DNA of 36,187 nt from Nonomuraea ceibae (lineage in GTDB: Bacteria; Actinomycetota; Actinomycetes; Streptosporangiales; Streptosporangiaceae). A model generated the notes under the pieces. It saw nothing but the letters and a program-made list of their open reading frames with translations. It made no database searches and was not told the DNA's origin. Location of the stretch: NCBI RefSeq assembly GCF_019396325.1, contig NZ_JAHKRO010000091.1, positions 1 through 36,187 on the forward strand, read 5' to 3'. A program made the position numbers and the translations under genes. Below, one piece after another: positions 15,994 to 24,150 of this stretch. Numbering within the stretch: position 1 is the first letter of the stretch; every line of letters begins with the position of its first letter.

Positions 15994-18878
15994 GCGCCCT
16001 CCTCCCTGTTGTCGTCTTTCCTCGGGTCAGAGGAGAATGCCCTGCCCCCGCTGATGTCGTCGCGTGCCGCCCGGAAGCCCTGCTGGAAGCTGGACAGGCG
16101 GCTGCGTACCCGGTCGGGCGAGACCGTGGGCATCGGGACGACGCCCTTCGGGGCCGATGCCGTGTCGGCCGAGCCCGGCACCAGGTTGGCCTTGGGCACC
16201 CGCTTGGGCAGCCCGGAGGCGGTCGCCCCGTCGCGCACCGGCTCGGCGGCGGCCTGGGCGGCGCTCCACCCGGCGTCGGCCGTGGACGAGCCCCAGTTGG
16301 CGCTGCCGCTGCCGCCCTGCTCGAACCAGGCCGACTCCACCGAGGCGAAGATCGGCAGGAACTCGTCGCCGGCGGAGGGGGCGTTGCCGCCCACCACGGG
16401 CATGGGCCCGGTGGCGGCGGACTCGGTCTCCGGGAAGTCGTAGCGGTTGCGCTTCTGCGCGCCGGTGTCGGGCCAGTCGTCGAACTCGCGCGGGACCGGC
16501 TGCTCGGTGGGCCGCTTGGGCAGCGGCTCGCCTTCGCCGGCCCAGCCGCCGGGGACGCGGGAGGGGATCCACACGTCGGCGGTGTCGTAGCCGCCGCTGG
16601 TGCTGCGCGGGTCGGAGGGCCAGCCGTCGGCCTGGGAGGGCCACTGCGGCGCGGACGGCCAGGACCCGGTGGGGTCGGCGCCCGGGTACGAGGGGTGGGC
16701 GGGGCTCATCTGGAACGAGCCGCCCTGCCACGGGGGCGCCGCGGCCGCCGCCGGCTGGGCGGGGGTGAAGGCGTCCATGCGGCCGCCGCGGTCGGCGACC
16801 GGGGCGGGCGCCACCGGGGCGGCGCCCGCGGCGGCCGGGGTGTCGAAGGCGGGCGTCTGGGCGCCGAGCAGCGACTCGGGCACCAGGACCATGGCGGTGA
16901 GCCCGCCGCCGCCCTGGGGCCTGAGCTGGACGCGGATGCCGTGGCGGTGGGCCAGCCTGGCGACCACGAACAGGCCCATGCGCCGCGAGACGGACACGTC
17001 GACGGTGGGCGCGTCGGTCAGGCGGTCGTTGGCCTGGGCCAGCTCCTCCTGGGTCATGCCGATGCCGGAGTCGCTGATGGACAGCATGACGCCGCCGCCG
17101 TCGATGCGGCTGCCTGAGACGGTCACGCGGGTCTCGCGCGGGGAGAACGACAGGGCGTTCTCGACCAGCTCGGCGATGAGGTGGATGACGTCGTTGACGG
17201 CCTGACCGGCGACGGAGACGCCGTCGGGGACCTGGAGGAGCACGCGCTCGTAGTTCTCGACCTCCGACAGCGAGGCGCGGGCGACGTCGACGAGCTTGAC
17301 CGGCTGGCTCCACCGGCGCGGCGGGTCCTGGCCGGCGAGGACCAGCAGGTTCTCGCTGTTGCGGCGCATGCGGGTGGCCAGGTGGTCGAGCTTGAACAGG
17401 TTGCCCAGCCGCTGCTCGTCCTGCTCGCCCTGCTCCAGACCGTCGATCAGGGTGATCTGACGCTCGACCAGCGTCTGCGAACGCCGTGAAAGGTTCACGA
17501 ACATCGCGTTGACGTTGGAGCGCAGGCGGGACTCCTCGGCCGCCAGGCGGACCGCTTCGCGGTGGACCTCGTCGAAGGCGCGGGCGACTTCACCGATCTC
17601 GTCCTTGGAGGCGATGTCGATGGGCGGCACGTGCAGTTGCTCGGGCTGGACCTCGTTCTCGCGGAGCTGGCGGACGAGCTCGGGCAGCGTGTTGCCGGCG
17701 ACCTTGAGCGCGTCGCCGCGCAGGCGGCGCAGCGGGCGCACGAGCGAGCGGGCCATCACGGCGGTGACGGCGAGGACCAGCAGCAGCAGCGCGACGACGA
17801 CGCCGATGCTGATCGCGGCGGCCTGCCGGTCGGCGCTCTGGAGGTCGGCGCTTCGGGTGGCGATCTGCTGCGACAGCGACTTCTGCACCACGTGCAGCTT
17901 GTCGACGGTCTCGCTGATGGCGTCGAACCAGAGCCTGACGTCGTTCCTGGAGGTGGTGTCGAGCCGCTGGAGCGGCACGCCGCCGTTGTGCAGGAAGACG
18001 GCTCTGGCCACGTAGAACTCGGCGCGGCCGATCTCCTGGCTGGTGACGGTGTTGTCGTAGAACTGGCGCTGGGCGGCGGTGGCGACGGCGCGGAACGAGG
18101 TCCGCTCGCTCTCGCGGCGGGCGCGGGCGTCCAGGAACGCGTTGAAGCCGGGCTCGCTGAACTCGCCGCGGATCAGCGCGATGGACAGAAGGGCGCGCTG
18201 CTTGGAGGCCTCCTCCTGGACGCGGGCGACGGCGCGCATGGCCGAGCTCGTCGCGGTGAGCTGCTCGTCGGTCGAGCCCTGCGCCACCTCGTCGTAGAGC
18301 TGCAGCAGCTCGGCGATGGTCTCGGAGTACTTCTCCATTGTCGGCAGCGGCGGCAGCTGGGTCTTGGTGACCGTCTCGCGCATCGAGGGGATCTGGTCCA
18401 GCCGGACGCGGATGTTGGCCAGGCGCCTGCGGCCCAGGTCGGACAGCGACGCCTCGGCCGAGGTGGCGGCCTCCTCGGTCCGCTTGACGCTGACGTTCAC
18501 GATCTCGTACTGCGAGGTGAGCGCCTGGAGGTCGGCCTGCCGCTTGTTCTGGGCGACGAAGCGGGTGGCGAGGTCGCGTTCGAGGGCCAGCTCGCGGGAG
18601 AGCTCGCCCACCTGCGCCACCAGCGCGCTCGTCTCGCCGATGCGCTGGTACTCCTGGGCGCTGCTGAACGAGGTCGTGATGCGCAGCGCGCCCAGGATGA
18701 CGCCGACGATGGTCGGGATGGCGATGAGGGCGATGAGGCGGGTGCGTACACGCCAGTTGCGCAGCGCGAAAGCGCTGCCCGGTTTGGGCGCCTCCGGCAC
18801 CGGCGCCCGAGCCGGCGCGGGCTCTTGCGGCATGTCTGGAGCCCTACGACGACCGGCTTCGGTCGTTGTTGTCCTCAC
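15990..18878 (-). CDS. cvnA: Conservon sensor histidine kinase CvnA (copy 1), NIT-like sensor
   Basis: About 962 residues. A membrane helix at about 47-67 (TRLIALIAIPTIVGVILGAL), an extracytoplasmic helical sensor to about 345 with ELALERDLATRF and EEASKQRALLSIAL motifs that resemble the nitrate/nitrite-sensing NIT domain, a second helix near 355-378, HAMP, then a kinase core: H-box-like KLDHLATRMRRN, N-box HLIAELVENALSFSP and G-box DSGIGM. A long Pro/Gly/Trp-rich tail ends in conserved KRVPKANLVPGS and VRSRLSSFQQGF. The start is uncertain: GTG at 18878 has GAGAGG seven bases upstream and matches the paralogue; ATG at 18896 is an alternative; an open frame to 19052 is unlikely. No response regulator is nearby. 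It is first in cvnABCD, divergent from the importer. Confidence 0.93.
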   Translation of the reverse strand: MRTTTTEAGRRRAPDMPQEPAPARAPVPEAPKPGSAFALRNWRVRTRLIALIAIPTIVGVILGALRITTSFSSAQEYQRIGETSALVAQVGELSRELALERDLATRFVAQNKRQADLQALTSQYEIVNVSVKRTEEAATSAEASLSDLGRRRLANIRVRLDQIPSMRETVTKTQLPPLPTMEKYSETIAELLQLYDEVAQGSTDEQLTATSSAMRAVARVQEEASKQRALLSIALIRGEFSEPGFNAFLDARARRESERTSFRAVATAAQRQFYDNTVTSQEIGRAEFYVARAVFLHNGGVPLQRLDTTSRNDVRLWFDAISETVDKLHVVQKSLSQQIATRSADLQSADRQAAAISIGVVVALLLLVLAVTAVMARSLVRPLRRLRGDALKVAGNTLPELVRQLRENEVQPEQLHVPPIDIASKDEIGEVARAFDEVHREAVRLAAEESRLRSNVNAMFVNLSRRSQTLVERQITLIDGLEQGEQDEQRLGNLFKLDHLATRMRRNSENLLVLAGQDPPRRWSQPVKLVDVARASLSEVENYERVLLQVPDGVSVAGQAVNDVIHLIAELVENALSFSPRETRVTVSGSRIDGGGVMLSISDSGIGMTQEELAQANDRLTDAPTVDVSVSRRMGLFVVARLAHRHGIRVQLRPQGGGGLTAMVLVPESLLGAQTPAFDTPAAAGAAPVAPAPVADRGGRMDAFTPAQPAAAAAPPWQGGSFQMSPAHPSYPGADPTGSWPSAPQWPSQADGWPSDPRSTSGGYDTADVWIPSRVPGGWAGEGEPLPKRPTEQPVPREFDDWPDTGAQKRNRYDFPETESAATGPMPVVGGNAPSAGDEFLPIFASVESAWFEQGGSGSANWGSSTADAGWSAAQAAAEPVRDGATASGLPKRVPKANLVPGSADTASAPKGVVPMPTVSPDRVRSRLSSFQQGFRAARDDISGGRAFSSDPRKDDNREEGA

Positions 18879-19262
18879 TGTGGAGCCTCTCGCCATGGCC
18901 TGCTGGGGGATGAGCGGCTTTGTCACGCCGACGGAGTGATCGCAGGCAAGTTCGGGCCCAATTTGAGCACAAACCTCATAGTTCAGCCAACGTCTCACAA
19001 GTATTAGACCGTTCCAAGCCCGCCTTGGTGCACGTCGCGAGGTTTCATACACGGAGCGCGACCGCCGCCAATCCGGACATATACCCCGTAAGACCCAATA
19101 GGGCAGGTTCTAGCGGCATAACGCGATAATTACACCTCAAAGCAGAAAAATTAACATATACGCGGCATAGTGCTTCAGCTATGATCCCCTGCTCCGGTAC
19201 GCTCACGCCCGGCAACCGATTGCCAGTCTCTAAAAGCTTCCCCCCTGGTAGGAGACCTTCCC
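18879..19262. promoter_or_regulatory. Divergent control region between cvnA1 and importer A
   Basis: 384 bp separate the starts of cvnA and the lipoprotein gene. About 19100-19215 is much more AT-rich than its surroundings (for example GAAAAATTAACATATA), as expected for promoters in such a genome. A TATGAT at 19180-19185 is a possible -10 for the plus strand, but I see no well-spaced -35. No strong palindromic operator is evident. A ribosome site TAGGAGA precedes the ATG at 19263. Confidence 0.5.
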
Positions 19263-20252
19263 ATGACACGCACTTTGCGCGGTCGCGCGGTCGTCGTCGG
19301 CGCCGCGCTCGCGCTCACCCTCGCCGGCTGCGGTGCCGGCGAGGAGGCCGGCACGACGTCCGCGAACGGCTCAGGGCTCGAGAAGACGACCATCAAGGTC
19401 GGGGTGCTCCCCATCCCCGACCCCGTTTCCGTCTATATCGCCAACGCGAAGGGCTTCTTCAAGGCGGAAGGCCTCACCGTGGAGCCGGTCATCATCACCG
19501 GTGGCGCGGCGGCCATCCCGAAAATCAAGAGCCGCGAGCTCGACATCTCGCAGACCAACTACGTCTCGACGTTCGCCGCCGTGGCACAGGGCGAGAAGAT
19601 CAAGCTCGTTGCCGACATGTATCAGGCAGGTCCGAACACCTTCAACATCATGGTGCCCAAGGATTCTCCCATCAAGACGGTGGCTGAACTCAAGGGCAAG
19701 ACCATCCTGGTCAACAACCTGAACAACGTCGCCCAGCTCGCGGTCGAGACTCAGCTGAAGGTCGCGGGGCTAACTAAAGACGACGTCAAATTCGCCGAGA
19801 AGCCGTTCCCCGAAATGGGCAACGCGGTCAACAGCGGCCAGGCGGACGCGGCCTGGATCACCGAGCCGTTCATCACCGCCAACCAGAGCCAGTTCGGCTT
19901 CACCAAGCTCGCCGACACGATGACCGGCCAGACCGAGAACCTGCCCATCGCGGGCTGGATGGCCACCGACGAGTGGGTGCAGAAGTACCCGAAGACGCTG
20001 GCCGCGTTCCAGCGGGCCATCTCCAAGGCGCAGGAGCTCGCCTCCAGCGACCGCAAGGAGATCGAGAAGATGATCCCGACCTACACGAAGATCGACGCCA
20101 AGACCGCGTCGGTCATCACCCTGGGCACCTTCCCGAGTGAGCTGAACCGCGACCGCCTGCAGAAGGTCGCCGACCTCATGGCCGAGTACAAGTACCTGAG
20201 CAGCCCCATCGACGTCTCCTCGGTCATCGTCCCGGCGCCGACGAGCGGATGA
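19263..20252 (+). CDS. ABC transporter substrate-binding lipoprotein, NMT1/NitT/TauT type (importer A)
   Basis: 329 residues. A lipoprotein signal (positively charged MTRTLRGR, hydrophobic stretch, lipobox LAGC with C23) anchors it outside the membrane. The mature part begins GLEKTTIKVGVLPIPD, with GFFKAEGLTVEPV, DSPIKTVAELKGKTI and WITEPFITANQ, typical of the NMT1/THI5-like family that binds nitrate, taurine, aliphatic sulfonates or pyrimidine precursors. The ligand cannot be read from sequence. ATG at 19263 has TAGGAG upstream; the stop overlaps the permease start as ATGA. It is related to the lipoproteins at 24151 and 34271. Confidence 0.94.
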   Translation: MTRTLRGRAVVVGAALALTLAGCGAGEEAGTTSANGSGLEKTTIKVGVLPIPDPVSVYIANAKGFFKAEGLTVEPVIITGGAAAIPKIKSRELDISQTNYVSTFAAVAQGEKIKLVADMYQAGPNTFNIMVPKDSPIKTVAELKGKTILVNNLNNVAQLAVETQLKVAGLTKDDVKFAEKPFPEMGNAVNSGQADAAWITEPFITANQSQFGFTKLADTMTGQTENLPIAGWMATDEWVQKYPKTLAAFQRAISKAQELASSDRKEIEKMIPTYTKIDAKTASVITLGTFPSELNRDRLQKVADLMAEYKYLSSPIDVSSVIVPAPTSG

Positions 20253-21025
20253 CCAGAGCGCGCCTGACCCGCGGCGTCATCGGCGCCGCGGGCTTCCTTG
20301 TGGCCGGCGAGCTGTTCATCCGCTTCGTCATGAGCGAGGATCTGCTGTTCCCGCCGCCGTCCGTCATCTTCCTGGAGGCCGCGCGGCTCCCCGCCGACCC
20401 GGACTTCCTGGCCGGGAGCCTGACGACGATCGGCAACTGGGGGCTCGGCCTGCTGATCGCCGTGGCCGTGGCCGTCCCCCTGGGCGTGCTGCTCGGCGCG
20501 GTGCCGCCGGTGGAGCAGGCGGTGCGGCCCCTGGTGGAGTTCCTGCGTCCCATCCCGTCCGTCGCGATCATCCCGCTCGCGATCCTGCTGATCCCGTCGG
20601 ACCAGTGGATGAAGGTCTCGGTCATCGTGTTCGCGTCGTTGTGGCCGATCCTGATCAACACGCTGTACGGCATGCACGACGTCGATCCGCTGGCCAAGGA
20701 CTCGCTGCGGACCTTCGGATTCGGGGAGCTGGCCGTGCTGCGGCGGGTGAGCCTGCCGAACGCCGCGCCGTTCGTCGCGACGGGCGTGCGGATCGCCGCC
20801 GGCATCGCGCTGGTGCTGGCGGTGAGCGCCGAGCTGGTCGCCGGCGGCTCCGACGGGCTGGGCGTGTACGTGGTGATGGCCGGCAGCGCCAACCGGATGG
20901 ACCTCATCATGGCGGCGACCGTGTGGGCGGGCGTCTTCGGCGTGCTGGCGAACCTCGCCCTGCTGGCCGGGGAGCGCCGCCTGTTCCGGTGGCACGCGCT
21001 GCGGACGGGGGCGGCACGCTCGTGA
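20249..21025 (+). CDS. ABC transporter permease, TauC/SsuC-like, first subunit (importer A)
   Basis: 258 residues, about six membrane helices. The cytoplasmic coupling loop is DVDPLAKDSLRTFGFGELAV followed by RRVSLPNAAPFVATGVR, matching the EAA motif that docks on an ABC ATPase. The segment VEFLRPIPSVAIIPLAI is shared with the first permeases of the other two sets. It overlaps both neighbours by 4 bp (ATGA and GTGA), so lipoprotein and two permeases form one translationally coupled unit. It presumably pairs with the next gene as a heterodimer. No ATPase gene follows. Confidence 0.95.
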   Translation: MTRARLTRGVIGAAGFLVAGELFIRFVMSEDLLFPPPSVIFLEAARLPADPDFLAGSLTTIGNWGLGLLIAVAVAVPLGVLLGAVPPVEQAVRPLVEFLRPIPSVAIIPLAILLIPSDQWMKVSVIVFASLWPILINTLYGMHDVDPLAKDSLRTFGFGELAVLRRVSLPNAAPFVATGVRIAAGIALVLAVSAELVAGGSDGLGVYVVMAGSANRMDLIMAATVWAGVFGVLANLALLAGERRLFRWHALRTGAARS

Positions 21026-21801
21026 AGACGCTCAACAAGCTGTGGTTCGTCCCGGTGGTCCTCGTCGTGTGGGAGCTCGTCACGCGCGCCGCCGGCGACC
21101 TCGACTTCCCCCCGCCGACGACGATCGTCGCGCGCATGTACGAGCTGTGGTTCTCGGGCCCGGCCTCCCGGCTGTTCCTGACCGACGACGCGATGGACAA
21201 CGTGCTGCCCAGCCTCGGGCGCATGTTCAGCGGGTGGATCCTCGCCTCGCTGATCGGCGTGGTGCTGGGCGTGCTGCTCGGCCGTTCCCGGGTGGCCACC
21301 GACTACGTCGACGCGCTGATCGAGTTCGGCCGCGCCATCCCGCCGCCGCTGCTGCTGCCGCTGTTCGTGGTCCTGCTGCAGGGCCTGCTGGCGACGCAGC
21401 TCGCGGTGATCGTGTTCGGCGTGATCTGGCCGGTGCTGCTCAACACGATCGACGGGGCCCGGGCCATCGACCGGACCTACACCGAGACCGCGACCGTGTT
21501 CGGCCTGTCCAGGGCCGAGCGCCTGCGCGTGGTCGTCATCCCGGCGGCCTCCCCGAAGATCTTCGCCGGACTGCGGATGAGCCTGTCGCTCGCGCTGATC
21601 CTCATGGTGATCTCGGAGCTGTTCGGCGGCACCGACGGCATCGGCTACCAGCTCCTGTACGCGCAGCGCACCTTCGACGCGCCCGGCGTCTGGGCGGCCA
21701 TCGCGCTGCTCGGCGTGCTCGGGTACGCCGTCAACGGGCTGTTCGTGCTGGCGGAGCGCCGCGTGCTGGTGTGGCACCGGCAGGCCAACCGCACGGTTTG
21801 A
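21022..21801 (+). CDS. ABC transporter permease, second subunit (importer A)
   Basis: 259 residues from GTG at 21022, overlapping the previous stop as GTGA; a longer open frame upstream (from 20605) lies within the first permease and is not coding. Membrane helices alternate with EAA loop AIDRTYTETATVFGLSRAER plus PAASPKIFAGLRMSLSLAL. FDFPPPTTI-like FPPPTTIVARMYELWFSGPA at the N-terminus is shared with the second permease of importer B. TauC-like family; the two permeases of each set are distinct paralogues, consistent with an asymmetric channel. The methyltransferase gene follows after 24 bp. Confidence 0.94.
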   Translation: MKTLNKLWFVPVVLVVWELVTRAAGDLDFPPPTTIVARMYELWFSGPASRLFLTDDAMDNVLPSLGRMFSGWILASLIGVVLGVLLGRSRVATDYVDALIEFGRAIPPPLLLPLFVVLLQGLLATQLAVIVFGVIWPVLLNTIDGARAIDRTYTETATVFGLSRAERLRVVVIPAASPKIFAGLRMSLSLALILMVISELFGGTDGIGYQLLYAQRTFDAPGVWAAIALLGVLGYAVNGLFVLAERRVLVWHRQANRTV

Positions 21802-21825
21802 CCTCTCATCTCTACGGAAGGGCAC

Positions 21826-22830
21826 ATGTCCCCATCTGAAGACCTCCTCTGGGGGGCCGTATCCGACATTTCGCGATTCGCGGCTCTGCTGACCATGGCG
21901 GAGCTGGGCCTGGCCGACCACCTGGCGGACGGGCCGCTCGACACCGGCGAGCTGGCCCGGCGCAGCGGGGCGCACCCGCCCGCGCTCCGCCGGGTGCTGC
22001 GCGAGCTGGCCGGCATGGACCTGGTCAGGCCGCACGGGGACGACGGCTACGACCTGACCGCCCGGGGCACCGCGCTGCGCTCCGACGTGCCCGGCTCGAT
22101 CCGCAGCTCGATCCGCATGCTGGGCGAGGAGAGCTTCTGGTACGCCATGGGCAACCTGCCGTCCACCGTGCGCGAGGGCAGCTCGGCGTTCGCCAGGCGC
22201 TACGGCCACCTGTACGACCACCTGGCGGCGCAGCCGGAGGCCAGCCGCCTGTTCGACGAGTACATGACCACCCGGGCCATCACGTTCACCGACGGCCTGC
22301 TCAAGCGCTACGACTTCGCCGGCGCCGCCTCCATGGTGGACGTCGCCGGCGGCCGGGGGCACATCCTGGCCACGGTGCTGCACGCCAACCCCGGCATGCG
22401 CGGCATCCTGTTCGACCTCGACCACGTGACCGGCAGCGCCCGCGAGGCGCTGGCGGCCGAGGGCCTGGCCGACCGGACCGAGGTCGTGGCGGGCAGCTTC
22501 TTCGACGGGGTCCCGGCCGGCGCCGACGTCTACCTGCTGTCCAGCGTCCTGCACAACTGGGACGACGAGGACGCGGTGCGGATCCTGCGCAACGTCCGCG
22601 CCGCGATGGGCCCCGGCGGCCGGGTGCTGGTGCTGGAGGTGGTGCTGCCGGACGAGCCGGCTCCGCACCTGGGCAACGACCTCGACATGCGCATGCTGGC
22701 CATCTTCGACGGCGGCACCGAGCGCAGCGCCGCGCAGTACGCCACACTTCTCGATGAGGCCGGTCTCCGGCTGACGGAGGTCATCGAGCTGGGCGCGGCG
22801 GCGAGCCTCATCGAGGCCGTTCCCAAGTGA
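21826..22830 (+). CDS. SAM-dependent O-methyltransferase (methyltransferase_2 family)
   Basis: 334 residues. N-terminal dimerisation/winged-helix part (about 10-85, with LADHLADGPLDTGELARRSG), then a Rossmann domain with SAM-binding MVDVAGGRGHILATVL (VDVAGGRG 171-178) and acidic FDLDH (D197). SSVLHNWDDEDAVRILRN holds the His (H243) that serves as base in plant-type and polyketide O-methyltransferases. It resembles small-molecule enzymes such as DnrK or PhzM rather than rRNA or protein methyltransferases. GGAAGGG precedes the ATG. It follows the importer A permeases by 24 bp and precedes the monooxygenase, so it probably modifies a hydroxylated aromatic linked to transport. The substrate is unknown. 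Confidence 0.9.
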   Translation: MSPSEDLLWGAVSDISRFAALLTMAELGLADHLADGPLDTGELARRSGAHPPALRRVLRELAGMDLVRPHGDDGYDLTARGTALRSDVPGSIRSSIRMLGEESFWYAMGNLPSTVREGSSAFARRYGHLYDHLAAQPEASRLFDEYMTTRAITFTDGLLKRYDFAGAASMVDVAGGRGHILATVLHANPGMRGILFDLDHVTGSAREALAAEGLADRTEVVAGSFFDGVPAGADVYLLSSVLHNWDDEDAVRILRNVRAAMGPGGRVLVLEVVLPDEPAPHLGNDLDMRMLAIFDGGTERSAAQYATLLDEAGLRLTEVIELGAAASLIEAVPK

Positions 22831-22835
22831 TCGCC

Positions 22836-22863
22836 CGGGGAGCGTCCGGTGCGGCGCTCCCCG
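22836..22863 (+). promoter_or_regulatory. Intercistronic hairpin between methyltransferase and monooxygenase
   Basis: CGGGGAGCG (22836-22844) is perfectly complementary to 22855-22863, with a 10-base loop, five bases after the methyltransferase stop. No T-run follows, so partial termination, mRNA stabilisation or processing are all possible. It may set a lower level of the downstream genes. Confidence 0.5.
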
Positions 22864-22885
22864 CCTCATGACAGGGGGGCATCCG

Positions 22886-24127
22886 ATGCGGGTGTTGATC
22901 GTCGGCGGGGGGATCGGCGGCCTGACGGCCGCGCTCAGCCTGCACGCCGCGGGGATCGGCTGCGTCGTCGTCGAGGGCGCCGCCCGGATGCTGCCGCTCG
23001 GCGTGGGCATCAACCTGCAGCCGCACGCCGTACGCGAGCTCACCGAGCTGGGCCTGGCCGCCGAGCTGGCCGCGACCGGCGTCGAGACCACGTACATGAC
23101 CTTCACCGACCGGTTCGGCGGCGAGATCCTGGCGCTGCCGCGCGGCCGGCTGGCGGGCTACCGCTGGCCGCAGTACTCCATCCACCGGGGTGAGCTGCAG
23201 ATGCTCCTGCTCGCCGCGGTGCGCGAGCGGGTCGGGCCGGTACGGCTGGGCGTCCGGTTCGAGGAGTTCGAGCAGGATGCCGCGGGGGTCACGGTCACGC
23301 TGCGCGACACCGCGTCGGGCGAGGTGCTGCGCGAGCGGGCGGACGTGCTGGTCGGCGCCGACGGCGTGCTGTCGGCGGTGCGCGCCCAGCTCCACCCGTC
23401 GGGCGACCCGCTGCGCTGGAACGGGATCCGCATGTGGCGCGGCGTGGCCGACGCCGACCGGGTCCTCGACGGCTCGACCGTGCTGGTCTCCGGCACCAAC
23501 GCGGCGGGCAAGTTCGTCTCGTACCACATCTCCCCCGCCCATCCGCGCCGGGTCAACTGGGTCGCCGAGGTCAAGGTGGCCGAGCCGGGCGTGACGGGCG
23601 CGGCCGACTGGTCGCGGCCGGGGCGGCTGGAGGACGTGGCGCCGCACTACGCCGGGTGGGCGTACCGGCACTTCGACATCCCGTCGTTCATCGCCTCCTC
23701 CGCGCGCATCCTCGAATACCCGATGGTGGACCGCGATCCGCTGCCGTTCTGGGGGACGGGCCGGGTGACGCTGCTCGGCGACGCCGCGCACCCGATGTAC
23801 CCGGTCGGCTCCAACGGCGGGTCGCAGGCGGTGCTGGACGCCCGGGTGCTGGCCCGCCACCTGGCGACCACGGCCGACCCGGCCGAGGCGCTGGCCGGTT
23901 ACGAGGCCGAACGCCGGCCGGTTACCTCCGAGCTGGCCCTGGGCCACCGCTCGCTGCCGGCCGACGAGATGGTCCTGCTGGTGGAGCGACGGGCTCCCGG
24001 CGGCTTCGCCGATATCCGGGACGTCCTGGCCGAGGACGAGCTGGCGGCCCTGGCGGACGCCCAGCACGCGATCACCGATTCCGATGTGCGCGCGCTCAAC
24101 GAGCGACCCTCGTGGAGCGTGCGCTGA
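22886..24127 (+). CDS. FAD-dependent aromatic monooxygenase, PhzS-like
   Basis: 413 residues. Class A flavoprotein monooxygenase: GGGIGG (7-12) binds the FAD ADP part, VLVGADGVLSAVR is the DG motif (about 155-166), and LLGDAAHPMYPVGSNGGSQA (297-316) is the GD motif. The sequence around WPQYSIHRGELQMLLLAAVRE cut as YSIHRGELQMLL, and YPMVDRDPLPFWG, is strongly like PhzS, the phenazine 1-monooxygenase of pyocyanin formation, and its uncharacterised relatives. ATG at 22886 has AGGGGGG six bases upstream; ATG at 22868 is in frame but has no such site. Together with the preceding methyltransferase it looks like a hydroxylate-and-methylate pair. The substrate is unknown. Confidence 0.9.
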   Translation: MRVLIVGGGIGGLTAALSLHAAGIGCVVVEGAARMLPLGVGINLQPHAVRELTELGLAAELAATGVETTYMTFTDRFGGEILALPRGRLAGYRWPQYSIHRGELQMLLLAAVRERVGPVRLGVRFEEFEQDAAGVTVTLRDTASGEVLRERADVLVGADGVLSAVRAQLHPSGDPLRWNGIRMWRGVADADRVLDGSTVLVSGTNAAGKFVSYHISPAHPRRVNWVAEVKVAEPGVTGAADWSRPGRLEDVAPHYAGWAYRHFDIPSFIASSARILEYPMVDRDPLPFWGTGRVTLLGDAAHPMYPVGSNGGSQAVLDARVLARHLATTADPAEALAGYEAERRPVTSELALGHRSLPADEMVLLVERRAPGGFADIRDVLAEDELAALADAQHAITDSDVRALNERPSWSVR

Positions 24128-24150
24128 ACCTGCGTTCAGCAAGGAGTGAC

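Noticed and set aside
20224..23106. 960-residue minus-strand open frame opposite importer A and the methyltransferase
   Set aside because: Shadow of plus-strand genes with clear families; no start signal or domain.
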